This document shows, in pieces, positions 1 to 7,752 of a DNA stretch of 14,982 nt (positions are counted from its first letter, which is position 1; every line of letters begins with the position of its first letter). The translations under genes were made by a program, and so were the position numbers. Source of the stretch: an uncultured bacterium (GTDB lineage Bacteria > Bacillota_I > Bacilli_A > RF39 > UBA660); assembly GCA_949288625.1 (NCBI GenBank), contig CASEKZ010000054.1, positions 1-14,982 of the forward strand, read 5' to 3'. The notes below the pieces were generated by a model. The model did no database searches and had not been told where the DNA came from. It worked only from the letters and a program-made list of their open reading frames with translations.

Positions 1-762
1 ATTCTCTTGCATTCGGTATTGTAAAATAGTACCTAACACCTCATCTCTACTCCAGTTAGTTACCGCTTCTGCTCCTAAATCATCTATTAAAAGCAACTTA
101 GCGTATTTAACCTCGTTAAATTTATCCTTAAACTCATCAGATGAACTCGAAGAATAACTAGCTTTTAAGTTTCTTAAGTACTCTGGATAATATATTATTA
201 CGCTTTTTACCTTTTCTTTTGCAAGTTCATTAAACATTGCTGCTATTAAGTATGTTTTTCCACAACCAAAATTACCATGTAAATATAAGCCTTTTTGAAT
301 TTTACCTTTTTTATACTCTTTTATGTAATTGGTAATCCACTTTATTACTTCAACCCTATTTTCGTCATCAGTGTAAATATCTTTCATTTTAGCTTCTTTA
401 ATTTCCTTTGGAACATCAAAAGTTGTTACTTTGTTTTGGTATTCTGTTTCCTTTAAATACTTATTTTTATATTTACAAGCAACGTATGAAAAAGATAATT
501 TCCCATCCGTTAAAACGGGTAAATAACAATAACCAGTGACGCTATTTTTACACATAAAAAGTCCTTTACACGAGGTGCAATTTTTGTATTCAAAGGCTGA
601 TTCTTCTATTAAAGACGTATACTTAGCTAGTTCGTCATCACTTAGGTTTATTCCATCAGAAATCTTCTTAAATATTTCGTCTTTTCTTGCCTTTTCATAT
701 GATAGTTTAAGTTCGTACTCTAAATCATTTTTTTTGTTTAATACTTCTTTAACCTTTTGCAT
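1..762 (-). CDS. dnaI: Primosomal protein DnaI, helicase loader (3' end outside window)
   Basis: DnaI is an AAA+ ATPase that loads the replicative helicase onto DNA during initiation, acting with DnaB and DnaD in Bacilli. The 254 residues in the window read open to the edge. An N-terminal cysteine cluster (C62, C65, C71, C79) sits where DnaI has its zinc-binding helicase-interaction domain. The family's fourth ligand is, as I recall, a His, so C79 may replace it. The AAA+ domain shows Walker A GNFGCGKT at 163-170 and Walker B LLLIDDLGAE at 223-232. About 50 C-terminal residues (sensor 1 and 2 region) should lie beyond base 1. The start is ATG at 762, preceded by AAGGAG with 7 nt spacing. An in-frame alternative upstream is not available, and an ATG at 777 in another frame soon hits a stop. 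The gene lies 32 nt downstream of dnaB, so it is very probably co-transcribed. Confidence 0.95.
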   Translation of the reverse strand, partial: MQKVKEVLNKKNDLEYELKLSYEKARKDEIFKKISDGINLSDDELAKYTSLIEESAFEYKNCTSCKGLFMCKNSVTGYCYLPVLTDGKLSFSYVACKYKNKYLKETEYQNKVTTFDVPKEIKEAKMKDIYTDDENRVEVIKWITNYIKEYKKGKIQKGLYLHGNFGCGKTYLIAAMFNELAKEKVKSVIIYYPEYLRNLKASYSSSSSDEFKDKFNEVKYAKLLLIDDLGAEAVTNWSRDEVLGTILQYRMQEN

Positions 763-794
763 ATTTTTGCTCCTTCATACGTCTACCTCCTAAT

Positions 795-2087
795 TTAAGA
801 AAACTCTTTAAGCATATCCTTTAAGGTCTTCTCTTTTTCCTCATCTATTTTCTTCTTTTCAATTTTTTGATTAAACCATTCAGGTAAGTTTTCTTTTGAA
901 TCATTTACTGATGAAGTTTTTACTATTTTTTTAGATTTTTTATATTCTTTTTCAGCCGCCTTCATAGCTTCTTCTACCGTTTCGATGTTAAGCCTTTTCC
1001 ATTGTGATGCGATTGCCTCAACAAACGCTTTCGTAAGCTTTTTATCATTTATCTTTAAAACATAATCAATAAGTACGTTTACAACCCCAGGATTAAGTTT
1101 AAAGTCCGTTAAAAGTGATTCTAGCAAATTCAAATCCCTTATGGTTGGTTTTACGCCTTTATTAGCACCCTTAAGAAAATTATATGGTGTGGTGTTTTCA
1201 AACACGTATATCATCTTAGCTCTTTTATCTTCTGAGCCAACGGGATTCTTCAAATATTCAGGCTGACTTTTATAGATTAAAGATGGTAATTTATTTTCGT
1301 TTTCATACTTATAATAATTTCTAACGTTTTTTCTAAGTAAGTTCTTATCAATAAGTCCGTTTTCTTTAATAGCGTTTAAAATTGAAGATTTCATATCTAA
1401 AGCATCTAAATTATATATGTAAGATAAATTATTAATCAAATCTTTTACTTCATGGCTAAAGGTCTTGGACGTTATTAATCCATTCGGAACAGATGAAAGT
1501 AATAAATCAAAATCAAAATGTTCATCAATCTTTATTTGACCGGTTTTATTTACTCTTAAGTCTTCATTTAAATTATCATATAAAGTACCAGGAGCACTTT
1601 CAAATACCTCATCAAACCTACTTGTGATTTCTTCATAAGAAGACAAATTAATCTTTGGAACTTTAAAATATTTTAGTACGCTTTCATATTCTTTTTTTCC
1701 AACGTTAATGTAAAAAACAACGTTTAAAATTGGATGATTAAAAAACTCACTGGCTGATATTGGAGAAAAAATCTCGTAAACATATGAGTTAGAGTCCCCC
1801 ATCTTAACATATGTTTTTATAAGCCCAACGGCTTCTAACTTCTTTCTTGCAGTTACTATCGCATCCATTTTAATCCTTAAACTACTCATCAAATGATGAT
1901 GATTATACTCACAACTTAAAAGCTCAGTTTTATCCAAATCCGCCCAAAAAGTATAATACAAACTAGTTGCAATACTACCTATTATTGGCTGATATAGCAT
2001 GCTTATTATTTTTCTATCACTTTCGTTTAAAATCGTGCGGTTTACTACGATGAAAGTATCCGCAGGTAAAATATTAATCTCTTTCAT
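795..2087 (-). CDS. dnaB: Replication initiation and membrane attachment protein DnaB
   Basis: This is the Firmicute DnaB (not the helicase), which helps recruit DnaD, DnaI and the helicase to oriC and to restart sites, and associates with the membrane. The 430 residues include an N-terminal winged-helix region with the family's LYQPIIG motif at 31-37. A C-terminal DnaB/DnaD-type helical domain spans about 295-380, with the characteristic W363 followed by an I-x-T-x-x-E-A stretch (368-374). A charged Lys/Glu-rich tail (about 380-425) follows. Length is slightly below the roughly 470 residues of the Bacillus protein. The start ATG has GGGAGG 9 nt upstream. dnaI follows 32 nt later in the usual order. 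The nrdR gene that precedes dnaB in Bacillus is absent: here the upstream neighbour is a membrane protein gene with its own terminator, and dnaB has its own promoter. Confidence 0.95.
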   Translation of the reverse strand: MKEINILPADTFIVVNRTILNESDRKIISMLYQPIIGSIATSLYYTFWADLDKTELLSCEYNHHHLMSSLRIKMDAIVTARKKLEAVGLIKTYVKMGDSNSYVYEIFSPISASEFFNHPILNVVFYINVGKKEYESVLKYFKVPKINLSSYEEITSRFDEVFESAPGTLYDNLNEDLRVNKTGQIKIDEHFDFDLLLSSVPNGLITSKTFSHEVKDLINNLSYIYNLDALDMKSSILNAIKENGLIDKNLLRKNVRNYYKYENENKLPSLIYKSQPEYLKNPVGSEDKRAKMIYVFENTTPYNFLKGANKGVKPTIRDLNLLESLLTDFKLNPGVVNVLIDYVLKINDKKLTKAFVEAIASQWKRLNIETVEEAMKAAEKEYKKSKKIVKTSSVNDSKENLPEWFNQKIEKKKIDEEKEKTLKDMLKEFS

Positions 2088-2110
2088 ATTAGTAAACCTC
2101 CCTAAACAAT

Positions 2111-2139
2111 ATTTTAATTCATTTTTTATTTTATTTCAA
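2111..2139 (-). promoter_or_regulatory. dnaB: Sigma-A-type promoter of dnaB-dnaI
   Basis: On the minus strand, -35 TTGAAA (2134-2139) and -10 TAAAAT (2111-2116) are separated by exactly 17 nt. This predicts a leader of under 25 nt before the dnaB ATG at 2087. The pair lies between the upstream gene's terminator and dnaB, where a promoter is needed. The background is very AT-rich, so the -10 alone would be weak evidence. The -35 and the spacing give it weight. Confidence 0.7.
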
Positions 2140-2144
2140 TAACT

Positions 2145-2182
2145 TACAAATAAAAACGGTCAAATTTAAATTTAACCGTTTT
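2145..2182 (-). terminator. Intrinsic terminator of the 2181-2864 gene
   Basis: The hairpin begins at the gene's own stop codon. Its arms are AAAACGGTTAAAT and ATTTGACCGTTTT (13 bp with one G-U pair and a TTAA loop, 2153-2182). On the minus strand it is followed by a T-rich run ending around 2145. It separates this unit from dnaB-dnaI. Confidence 0.85.
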
Positions 2183-2864
2183 ACTGACCTAATATTTCGT
2201 TACAATCAATGTTTTCTTCTTCTATTATTTCTTCTTTAGTACTACCATTTTGAGTTTCATATTTAACTAAAGTGCCATCTTTATATTCATATATATCAAC
2301 GTATTTAATTACACTACCATTATCTGATGTACAAACATTATATGGTAAATCTTGTCCATAATTATCAGATGGTATATAAATCTTATTATCCATTATATCA
2401 TAATTACCTCTATATAAATCACCTGATAACTTTATTGCCTTTGTTTCAGAAGAAACAGCTTTACCAACAAACCTATCTATTACGTTGCCATTAATATCTA
2501 GAACGTATAAAAAAGCACTATCAAGCAAATACACGTTAAACATGGCTATGTTATCCATAACTTTTACGTTTTCAATCGAAACAACGTTTTTTAAATCTAA
2601 ATTAAGTTTTTTTGAATCAACGTATACTACTTGAACATCATTTCCCAGTTCATCAACCGACGTTTTTATCTCAATTCTATCTTCATCAAAAACGTCTTTA
2701 TTATCTATTTTTTTATTATTCTCGGCTTGTTTATCATTTTTATTATCATCATTAAACGTATACCACGCGTACACGGCCACTAAAAGTAAAATTACTATAA
2801 TCATTAATTTTAAAACCGTCATTACCGAATTATTTTTCTTTTTTTCTTCTTTTTTATCTGCCAT
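2181..2864 (-). CDS. Membrane-anchored protein of unknown function
   Basis: I do not recognise the family. The 227-residue product has a short, very Lys/Glu-rich cytoplasmic N-terminus and one strong transmembrane segment at about 15-37. A polar Asp/Asn/Lys-rich linker (38-60) follows, then a probable extracytoplasmic domain of about 160 residues rich in beta-strand-like alternating segments, with two cysteines (C178, C221) that could form a disulfide. The lack of a lipobox and the N-in, Lys-rich start suggest a signal anchor (single-pass, C-terminus outside). The start is well supported: AAAGGAGG lies 7 nt before the ATG. The gene stands alone, with its own consensus promoter and its own intrinsic terminator. 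The near-palindrome over its -10 element suggests specific regulation. A cell-envelope role is inferred from topology only. Confidence 0.85.
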   Translation of the reverse strand: MADKKEEKKKNNSVMTVLKLMIIVILLLVAVYAWYTFNDDNKNDKQAENNKKIDNKDVFDEDRIEIKTSVDELGNDVQVVYVDSKKLNLDLKNVVSIENVKVMDNIAMFNVYLLDSAFLYVLDINGNVIDRFVGKAVSSETKAIKLSGDLYRGNYDIMDNKIYIPSDNYGQDLPYNVCTSDNGSVIKYVDIYEYKDGTLVKYETQNGSTKEEIIEEENIDCNEILGQ

Positions 2865-2892
2865 CTTTTATCCTCCTTTAGTCTTATCTATC

Positions 2893-2929
2893 ATAATAAC
2901 ATGTTATCATTATTTAATTTCACAGTCAA
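2893..2929 (-). promoter_or_regulatory. Promoter with palindromic -10 region
   Basis: On the minus strand, -35 TTGACT (2924-2929) and -10 TAACAT (2901-2906) are 17 nt apart, with a TG extended -10. The -10 lies in a perfect 12-bp palindrome ATAACATGTTAT (2896-2907), which extends to 18 bp (2893-2910) with one mismatched pair. The palindrome is placed like a repressor operator. That function is inference. Confidence 0.7.
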
Positions 2930-2941
2930 CTTTCGCTAATA

Positions 2942-2977
2942 AATTATAAATAAAAAGTGATTTAAAACATCACTTTT
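2942..2977 (-). terminator. Intrinsic terminator of the deoD-yfmFH-ABC operon
   Basis: Arms AAAAGTGAT and ATCACTTTT form a 9-bp stem with a 7-nt loop (2953-2977). The minus strand then continues as a long T-rich run. The stem includes the last codons and TGA stop of the permease gene. No other strong hairpin with a T-tract was seen between here and deoD. Confidence 0.85.
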
Positions 2978-4286
2978 CTTTTACTGCCTTAAACATCTTC
3001 TTCCATAAGTTCGTTTCAGAATAATTTAAAATACCAACTTTATATATCTTAAGACCATACTTAATTAATATGTAATCTAATAAAGCAACTAAAATAATTC
3101 CTATTATCACAACACTAATCCCTATTTCTCCTGATAATAGAAGACTTGGTGCTAATGATATAGAAACAAGTGGTATACATGCAACTATTTTAATAAATAA
3201 TGAACCTGGAAATGCCGCTGATAAAAATATTAAATAATAACCAATAACGCTTATTACCAAAAGAGGTGTTTGTAATTGCTGAAAGTTTTCCATGTTAGTT
3301 GTAATTGATGCAAGTATTCCAGCTAAAAGCGAATATGCTAAAAAACTTAACACAAATAAAATTACTATAAGAGGAATTATGTATCCAAGTTTATCTATTA
3401 TACCACCATTTTGAATTACACTAATTATTTCATCTAAATCAAATTGTGAAGCAACATCTTGAACTAACGAAGTACCACCAGAAGTAGTTAGTTTTCTTAC
3501 TAAAAGTCCAACTCCAGCATAAGCTATAAGTAAAAAGCCTTGTAAAAGAACAAATATGTTACTTGCAACTACCTTAGAGAAAAAGTGTGCTTTAGCTGAT
3601 ACGTTTCCTATTATTATTTCCATGCCGCGAGTTGATTTTTCCTCGTTTATCTCTGCTCCTATCATTTGTACTAAAAACACGATTAACATAAAACATGGAA
3701 GCACAATAATCATTGATAAAGCTGATAAAATAGTTCTTGAAGACTCTTCGTCCTTCGTCTTATCCTCATTTAAAAACAATCTTTCAACACTTACTTCTTT
3801 TGATATTTTTGCAAGTTCATTCTGATCAATGTTAGAGTTTTTTAAAGCAATGTTTTGCTTAGCGGTATTTAAAGATGCAATTATAGCTTGATACTTTATC
3901 GTATCAACGTATGAATCGGTTATAAAACTAACTTTAAAAACGTTTTCTTTATCCTTATCTATAATAAGTAATATATCATCTTTACCCTTTATTTTTCTTT
4001 TAGCATCATCTTTATTTTTTTCCTTGGTTATTATAACCTTAGAGTCTGTTAAATAACTACTTACGTTTTTTAAATTACTTTTTACTTCTTCATAATAACC
4101 AGTGTTATCAACAACTCTTATCTTAACATCGTCATTAAAGTCTCCACCAAAAAAATTTACTATTTGATCGATGTTAACCAATCCAACAATTATTATTAAA
4201 ACGATTATGTTAGCTATTAAAAACCATTTATTTTTAAGCTTTTTCATCAAACTATACTTAGTTAAAAACTTGAACTTATTTTCCAT
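2970..4286 (-). CDS. ABC-2 type exporter permease (NatB/YhaP-like)
   Basis: This is the membrane subunit of an ABC exporter whose ATPase is the gene directly upstream. Layout from the ATG at 4286 (438 residues): a cytoplasmic basic N-terminus, TM1 at about 21-40, and a large extracytoplasmic domain (about 41-185). A cluster of roughly five further hydrophobic segments follows (about 187-210, 240-262, 302-326, 341-357, 390-410). A cytoplasmic EEKSTRGMEII motif lies at 215-225. This topology and motif match the NatB/YhaP group (ABC2_membrane_3 type), known for Na+ efflux in NatAB and otherwise of uncertain substrate. The longer reading starts at GTG (4295). I prefer the ATG at 4286 because AGGTGA lies 5 nt upstream of it. 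It overlaps the ATPase gene by 11 nt, so translation is coupled. The substrate cannot be told from sequence. Confidence 0.88.
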   Translation of the reverse strand: MENKFKFLTKYSLMKKLKNKWFLIANIIVLIIIVGLVNIDQIVNFFGGDFNDDVKIRVVDNTGYYEEVKSNLKNVSSYLTDSKVIITKEKNKDDAKRKIKGKDDILLIIDKDKENVFKVSFITDSYVDTIKYQAIIASLNTAKQNIALKNSNIDQNELAKISKEVSVERLFLNEDKTKDEESSRTILSALSMIIVLPCFMLIVFLVQMIGAEINEEKSTRGMEIIIGNVSAKAHFFSKVVASNIFVLLQGFLLIAYAGVGLLVRKLTTSGGTSLVQDVASQFDLDEIISVIQNGGIIDKLGYIIPLIVILFVLSFLAYSLLAGILASITTNMENFQQLQTPLLVISVIGYYLIFLSAAFPGSLFIKIVACIPLVSISLAPSLLLSGEIGISVVIIGIILVALLDYILIKYGLKIYKVGILNYSETNLWKKMFKAVKEK

Positions 4287-5175
4287 ACGCTTCACCTACT
4301 TTACTTACGAATATTTCTTCCAAACTTGGCTCTTGTAATGAAAATTTCGTTATGTTATCTTTTGTTTTTAAATAATTAAACACGTTTTTATAATAGCTTT
4401 CGTCTTTTATCGTAACTTCGTAAAAAGAAGCCGTTTTAATAACGTTTGTAACACCATCTATCTTCTTTAATTCGTTTATTTTTACGTTACCTTCAATTAT
4501 TACCTTTTTTATTTTATAATCTTTTTTAATATCTTTTAAATAACCTTCTAAAACAGATTTTCCTTTAACTAAAATAACTAGCTTTTCACAAAATAGTTCT
4601 ACGTGATCCATTCTATGTGATGAAAATATGATTGACGTTCCTTTTTCTTTAAGCTCTAATATAACGCTTTTAAAAAGCTCTATGTTAATTGGATCAAGCC
4701 CTGAAAAAGGTTCGTCTAGTATTAATAGTTCTGGTTCGTTTATGATTGCTGATATAAACTGAACTTTCTGCTGGTTACCTTTTGATAAAGTGTTTATCTT
4801 TCTTTCTTTATATTCTTCTATTTCAAACCTTTTTAACAGCTTATCTAATCTTTTTAAAATAGTTTGTTCATCAAGTGATTTTAAAGCACCATAAAAAAGC
4901 ATTTGTTCTTTTACGGTAAGTTTGGTAAGTAAGCTTCTTTCTTCGGTTAAAAAGCCTATCTTATCAGTTATATCATAATCTATTTTTTTACCATTCCAAG
5001 TTATTTTTCCTTTACTTGGACTAATTAGGTTCATAATCATTCTAAATGTCGTTGTTTTACCAGCCCCATTAACTCCTAAAAGTCCGAATATTTCTCCTTT
5101 TTTAACATCAAAAGTCAAATTATCAACGGCCTTAAAATCATCATAATATTTAGTTACACCATCTACTTTAAGCAT
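4276..5175 (-). CDS. ABC transporter ATP-binding protein (NatA/YhaQ-like)
   Basis: This is the nucleotide-binding subunit of the exporter formed with the downstream permease. Numbered from the ATG at 5175 (299 residues): Walker A GVNGAGKTT at 34-42, a GFLTEER segment at the Q-loop position (74-80, without the usual Gln), and signature LSKGNQQKVQ at 130-139. Walker B LLILDEP lies at 150-156, and the H-loop SSH has its switch His at 187. An accessory C-terminal domain (about 215-299) fits the DUF4162-like extension of YhaQ/NatA proteins. The GFLTEER variant resembles the PEER motif of this subgroup, so it is not a sign of inactivity. The open frame runs upstream to 5229, but AAGGAGG lies 6 nt before the ATG at 5175. 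The first codons overlap the yfmH stop by 8 nt, and the Shine-Dalgarno sequence is inside yfmH. Confidence 0.93.
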   Translation of the reverse strand: MLKVDGVTKYYDDFKAVDNLTFDVKKGEIFGLLGVNGAGKTTTFRMIMNLISPSKGKITWNGKKIDYDITDKIGFLTEERSLLTKLTVKEQMLFYGALKSLDEQTILKRLDKLLKRFEIEEYKERKINTLSKGNQQKVQFISAIINEPELLILDEPFSGLDPINIELFKSVILELKEKGTSIIFSSHRMDHVELFCEKLVILVKGKSVLEGYLKDIKKDYKIKKVIIEGNVKINELKKIDGVTNVIKTASFYEVTIKDESYYKNVFNYLKTKDNITKFSLQEPSLEEIFVSKVGEAYGK

Positions 5176-6463
5176 CTTTTGCCTCCTTATCTTTAGTAAC
5201 ATAAATAACTGATTTATTACTAAAATCAAGTTTTTTTACGCTTTTTATAAATTCATCATAAGTATAATTATTATAAAAATCATATACATCTGGTAAGAAC
5301 TTTCCATAATTTATTATGTGACTATATATAACACTTGCAACCCTACTTGGAGATTCATACGTTTTAACAATAGATGAAATATAAGCTTTTTTATAAAGTT
5401 CAAACATCTTTTTATCATAATTATTATCTTTTAATTTTTTATCTAACTCAATTACAAATCTTTCTTTATCTAAAACGTCCGCATCAAACATAAGTAAAAC
5501 AACGTTTCCAAAATTAGAATAATTTGCATCTAAATCTGACTTTATAATTTTCTCATCTCTTAAATACTTAGAAAAAGATGAAGTAGACGAAAACTTAATA
5601 TCTAAAATCATGGAAAAAATCATCAAATTAGATAGTAAATCATAACCTTTAGCTTTTTTAAAAATAAATTTATAACAAACGCTTATTCTTGGTGTTGATA
5701 CGTTTTTATAACACTCTTCGTACTTTTTATAAACCTCTTTTGGTTCGTTAAATTCCTTTAATAATATTTTATCTTGCGTTTGATAATTCCTTTTACTTTG
5801 ATTATCTTTAATTAATTTTAACGTTTCTTCTACATCAATATCTCCTGCTACAACCAAAGTCATGTTTGATGGGTTATAAAACGTGTTATAACACTCATAT
5901 AAATCTTCTTTTGTTATTTTCCTTACGTTTTTACTATCTCCTATAACACTATACTTATTATTATCATAAATAAGGGTGTTATAAAAGTCTTTATCATATA
6001 TAAATCTTGAAACGCTATCATTAGTCATGTTTATTTCTTGCTCTATTATTCCTTTTTCTTTTTCTACGTTTAGATCAGTAAAATAAGGCGTTCCAACAAA
6101 GTCTAACAAAAGGTTTAAACACTCGTTAAAATAAGAAGAACAAGTAAAATAATAGCAAGTTTCTTTTCTTGATGTGTACGCATTTACATTAGCACCATAC
6201 TTCTCAAACTTAGTAAAAGTATTTTCATTATCACTATTTTCAAATAATTTATGCTCTAAAATGTGGGCAATACCAAGTGGAAATGAATTTATTTTATCCT
6301 TTCCTATCGGTCTAAAATCATTGTAAGATGAACCGTACTTAGTAACAAAAAAAGCACTTTTTTTATTAAACCCTTCTTTTTTGTATAAATAAACGTTAAG
6401 GTTATTTTCTAAAGTTTCATGATACACTACTTCTCCTATTTTGGAAACTTTAATTTTTTCCAT
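5168..6463 (-). CDS. yfmH: M16 family metallopeptidase YfmH (YmfH), active-site-bearing subunit
   Basis: This is a zinc peptidase of the M16 (insulinase/processing peptidase) family. Bacillus YmfH, with YmfF, is associated with the 5-aminopentanol modification of EF-P, and databases name the pair YfmF/YfmH. From the ATG at 6463 (431 residues), the inverted zinc motif HILEH is at 67-71. A downstream Glu in the EKGIIEQEI segment (136-144) can supply the third ligand. An N-A-Y-T-S motif (94-98) follows, and the C-terminal M16 domain occupies the second half. The open frame extends to a GTG at 6472, but that codon sits only 2 nt after the purine-rich Shine-Dalgarno sequence, whereas the ATG at 6463 has suitable spacing. 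It overlaps yfmF by 14 nt and the ABC ATPase by 8 nt. The partner YfmF lacks the zinc motif, so a heterodimer with one active subunit is likely. Confidence 0.9.
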   Translation of the reverse strand: MEKIKVSKIGEVVYHETLENNLNVYLYKKEGFNKKSAFFVTKYGSSYNDFRPIGKDKINSFPLGIAHILEHKLFENSDNENTFTKFEKYGANVNAYTSRKETCYYFTCSSYFNECLNLLLDFVGTPYFTDLNVEKEKGIIEQEINMTNDSVSRFIYDKDFYNTLIYDNNKYSVIGDSKNVRKITKEDLYECYNTFYNPSNMTLVVAGDIDVEETLKLIKDNQSKRNYQTQDKILLKEFNEPKEVYKKYEECYKNVSTPRISVCYKFIFKKAKGYDLLSNLMIFSMILDIKFSSTSSFSKYLRDEKIIKSDLDANYSNFGNVVLLMFDADVLDKERFVIELDKKLKDNNYDKKMFELYKKAYISSIVKTYESPSRVASVIYSHIINYGKFLPDVYDFYNNYTYDEFIKSVKKLDFSNKSVIYVTKDKEAKDA

Positions 6464-7706
6464 CTTTTTCACCTTCCTTTAGAAAATAACTTAATTTTAA
6501 ATCGATTTTTTTATTTATGTTTTCTACTTCTTCTTTAGTTACTTTATCTATCCTTTTAATAAACTCATCTATGTTTGGCAAGTTATACGTAATTTCAATA
6601 TGATATCTTGATACTAAATTTCCAATTTGATCCAGGGATTCTAAAAGAGATGAGATAAGTTCTTTTTTTGCAACTAAAAGTTCTTCATCAGTTATCTTAT
6701 TCATCTTTTTTAACTCTTCTTTTATTATTTTTAATGATTTTTGATAATTTTCCTTTTCAATTCCCGTTATTATTTCAAGTAAGTTATCATCTTTTTCAAG
6801 CCTTGCAAAACAATAATACGCAAGTGAGTTTTTTTCTCTTACGTTATCAAATAACCTTGAGTTTCCTGATCCTCCTAAAATAATACGGTATAAAGGCATT
6901 ACGTAATTAAGTTCGTATGCATTCATCTTTTTTAAATAGCAAACTAAATATAAAACGTTTTGAGTCCCATAACCTGATTCTTTAATATCTTTATAATCAT
7001 CGTTTAAATCATCATTACTAATGTATAACTCCTCATTAAACGCTTTATTATTTTTTATTTTATATATAACATCATCAAAAATACTTTCATCTTCTATGTT
7101 TCCAGCAATAATTAAACTTACGTTTGAATTATTAATCATATCCTTATAATAATCATATAACGTTTCTTTAGTTATGGTGTTTAAAACTTTTATATCCCTA
7201 GCAAAAGTATAAGGCTTTTTTTGATTCAAGTTTTTAAGTAACCTTTCTTCTGCATAAGACCTTTGGTTTTCTTTTGTTTTTTCAATTGATAATTTTAACC
7301 TTTCAAAGTTAATTTTAAAACTTTCTTCATTAAAACTACCGGCATTAACGTTTGGATTAAACACTATTTCACAAAAAGTATCTAACACGTTTTTTAAATT
7401 ACCTTCTTTAGTATACTTATCTTCTAACGTACTAAAATCAAATCTATTAAAATAATAACTACCCATCCTTGCGTTTGAGGCAGCATAATATGCATCATAA
7501 TTTTCCAAGGTATTAATATTTAATTTTTCGTTAGTATCATACTTTTTAGTACTTTCCATTAATACGTTTCTTAAAAGTGCACCATAAGTCATTTTTTCTT
7601 TAGTTACTAAACTCTTAAAAATTAAACTTCCATAAATACTTTTAAACTTATTTGTTTTAATAAAAGTTACGTTAATACCATTTATGTTTTTATTAATTAC
7701 ACACAT
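6450..7706 (-). CDS. yfmF: M16-like protein YfmF (YmfF), predicted non-catalytic subunit
   Basis: This 418-residue protein has the two-domain M16 fold pattern but no HxxEH zinc motif. The equivalent region (about 38-52, TYGALLRNVLMES) has Leu/Arg/Asn in place of the histidines. A G-N-S-R-L-F segment near 274-279 and a following S-L-A-Y-Y-C stretch are typical of the M16 C-terminal domain, where inactive subunits contribute substrate binding. This is the known arrangement of Bacillus YmfF with YmfH. The start ATG has AAAGGAGG 5 nt upstream. It follows deoD by 46 nt with no terminator between, and overlaps yfmH, so the two subunits should be made together. Function is inferred from the family. 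No EF-P modification enzyme (YmfI) or efp gene is in the window. Confidence 0.88.
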   Translation of the reverse strand: MCVINKNINGINVTFIKTNKFKSIYGSLIFKSLVTKEKMTYGALLRNVLMESTKKYDTNEKLNINTLENYDAYYAASNARMGSYYFNRFDFSTLEDKYTKEGNLKNVLDTFCEIVFNPNVNAGSFNEESFKINFERLKLSIEKTKENQRSYAEERLLKNLNQKKPYTFARDIKVLNTITKETLYDYYKDMINNSNVSLIIAGNIEDESIFDDVIYKIKNNKAFNEELYISNDDLNDDYKDIKESGYGTQNVLYLVCYLKKMNAYELNYVMPLYRIILGGSGNSRLFDNVREKNSLAYYCFARLEKDDNLLEIITGIEKENYQKSLKIIKEELKKMNKITDEELLVAKKELISSLLESLDQIGNLVSRYHIEITYNLPNIDEFIKRIDKVTKEEVENINKKIDLKLSYFLKEGEKDGKN

Positions 7707-7752
7707 GAGAACCTCCTTTTATTAATATAGCCATCACAAATAATCATATTCT

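Noticed and set aside
536..793. Plus-strand open frame of 85 codons
   Set aside because: It is antisense to the start of dnaI, whose reading is continuous with clear motifs. It has no ribosome site and a Ser/Leu/Phe composition typical of shadow frames.
3556..3825. Plus-strand open frame of 89 codons inside the permease gene
   Set aside because: It is antisense shadow of a membrane protein, with no ribosome site or recognisable domain.
5176..5229. Longer N-terminus for the ABC ATPase
   Set aside because: The extra 18 residues precede the normal family start, and the strong AAGGAGG points to the ATG at 5175.
6668..6883. Plus-strand hydrophobic open frame inside yfmF
   Set aside because: Its hydrophobicity comes from reading Lys/Glu-rich codons backwards. 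There is no start signal.
7707..7752. Possible RiPP precursor peptide or separate promoter between deoD and yfmF
   Set aside because: The gap is only 46 nt, with no open frame of useful size and no convincing -35/-10 pair.
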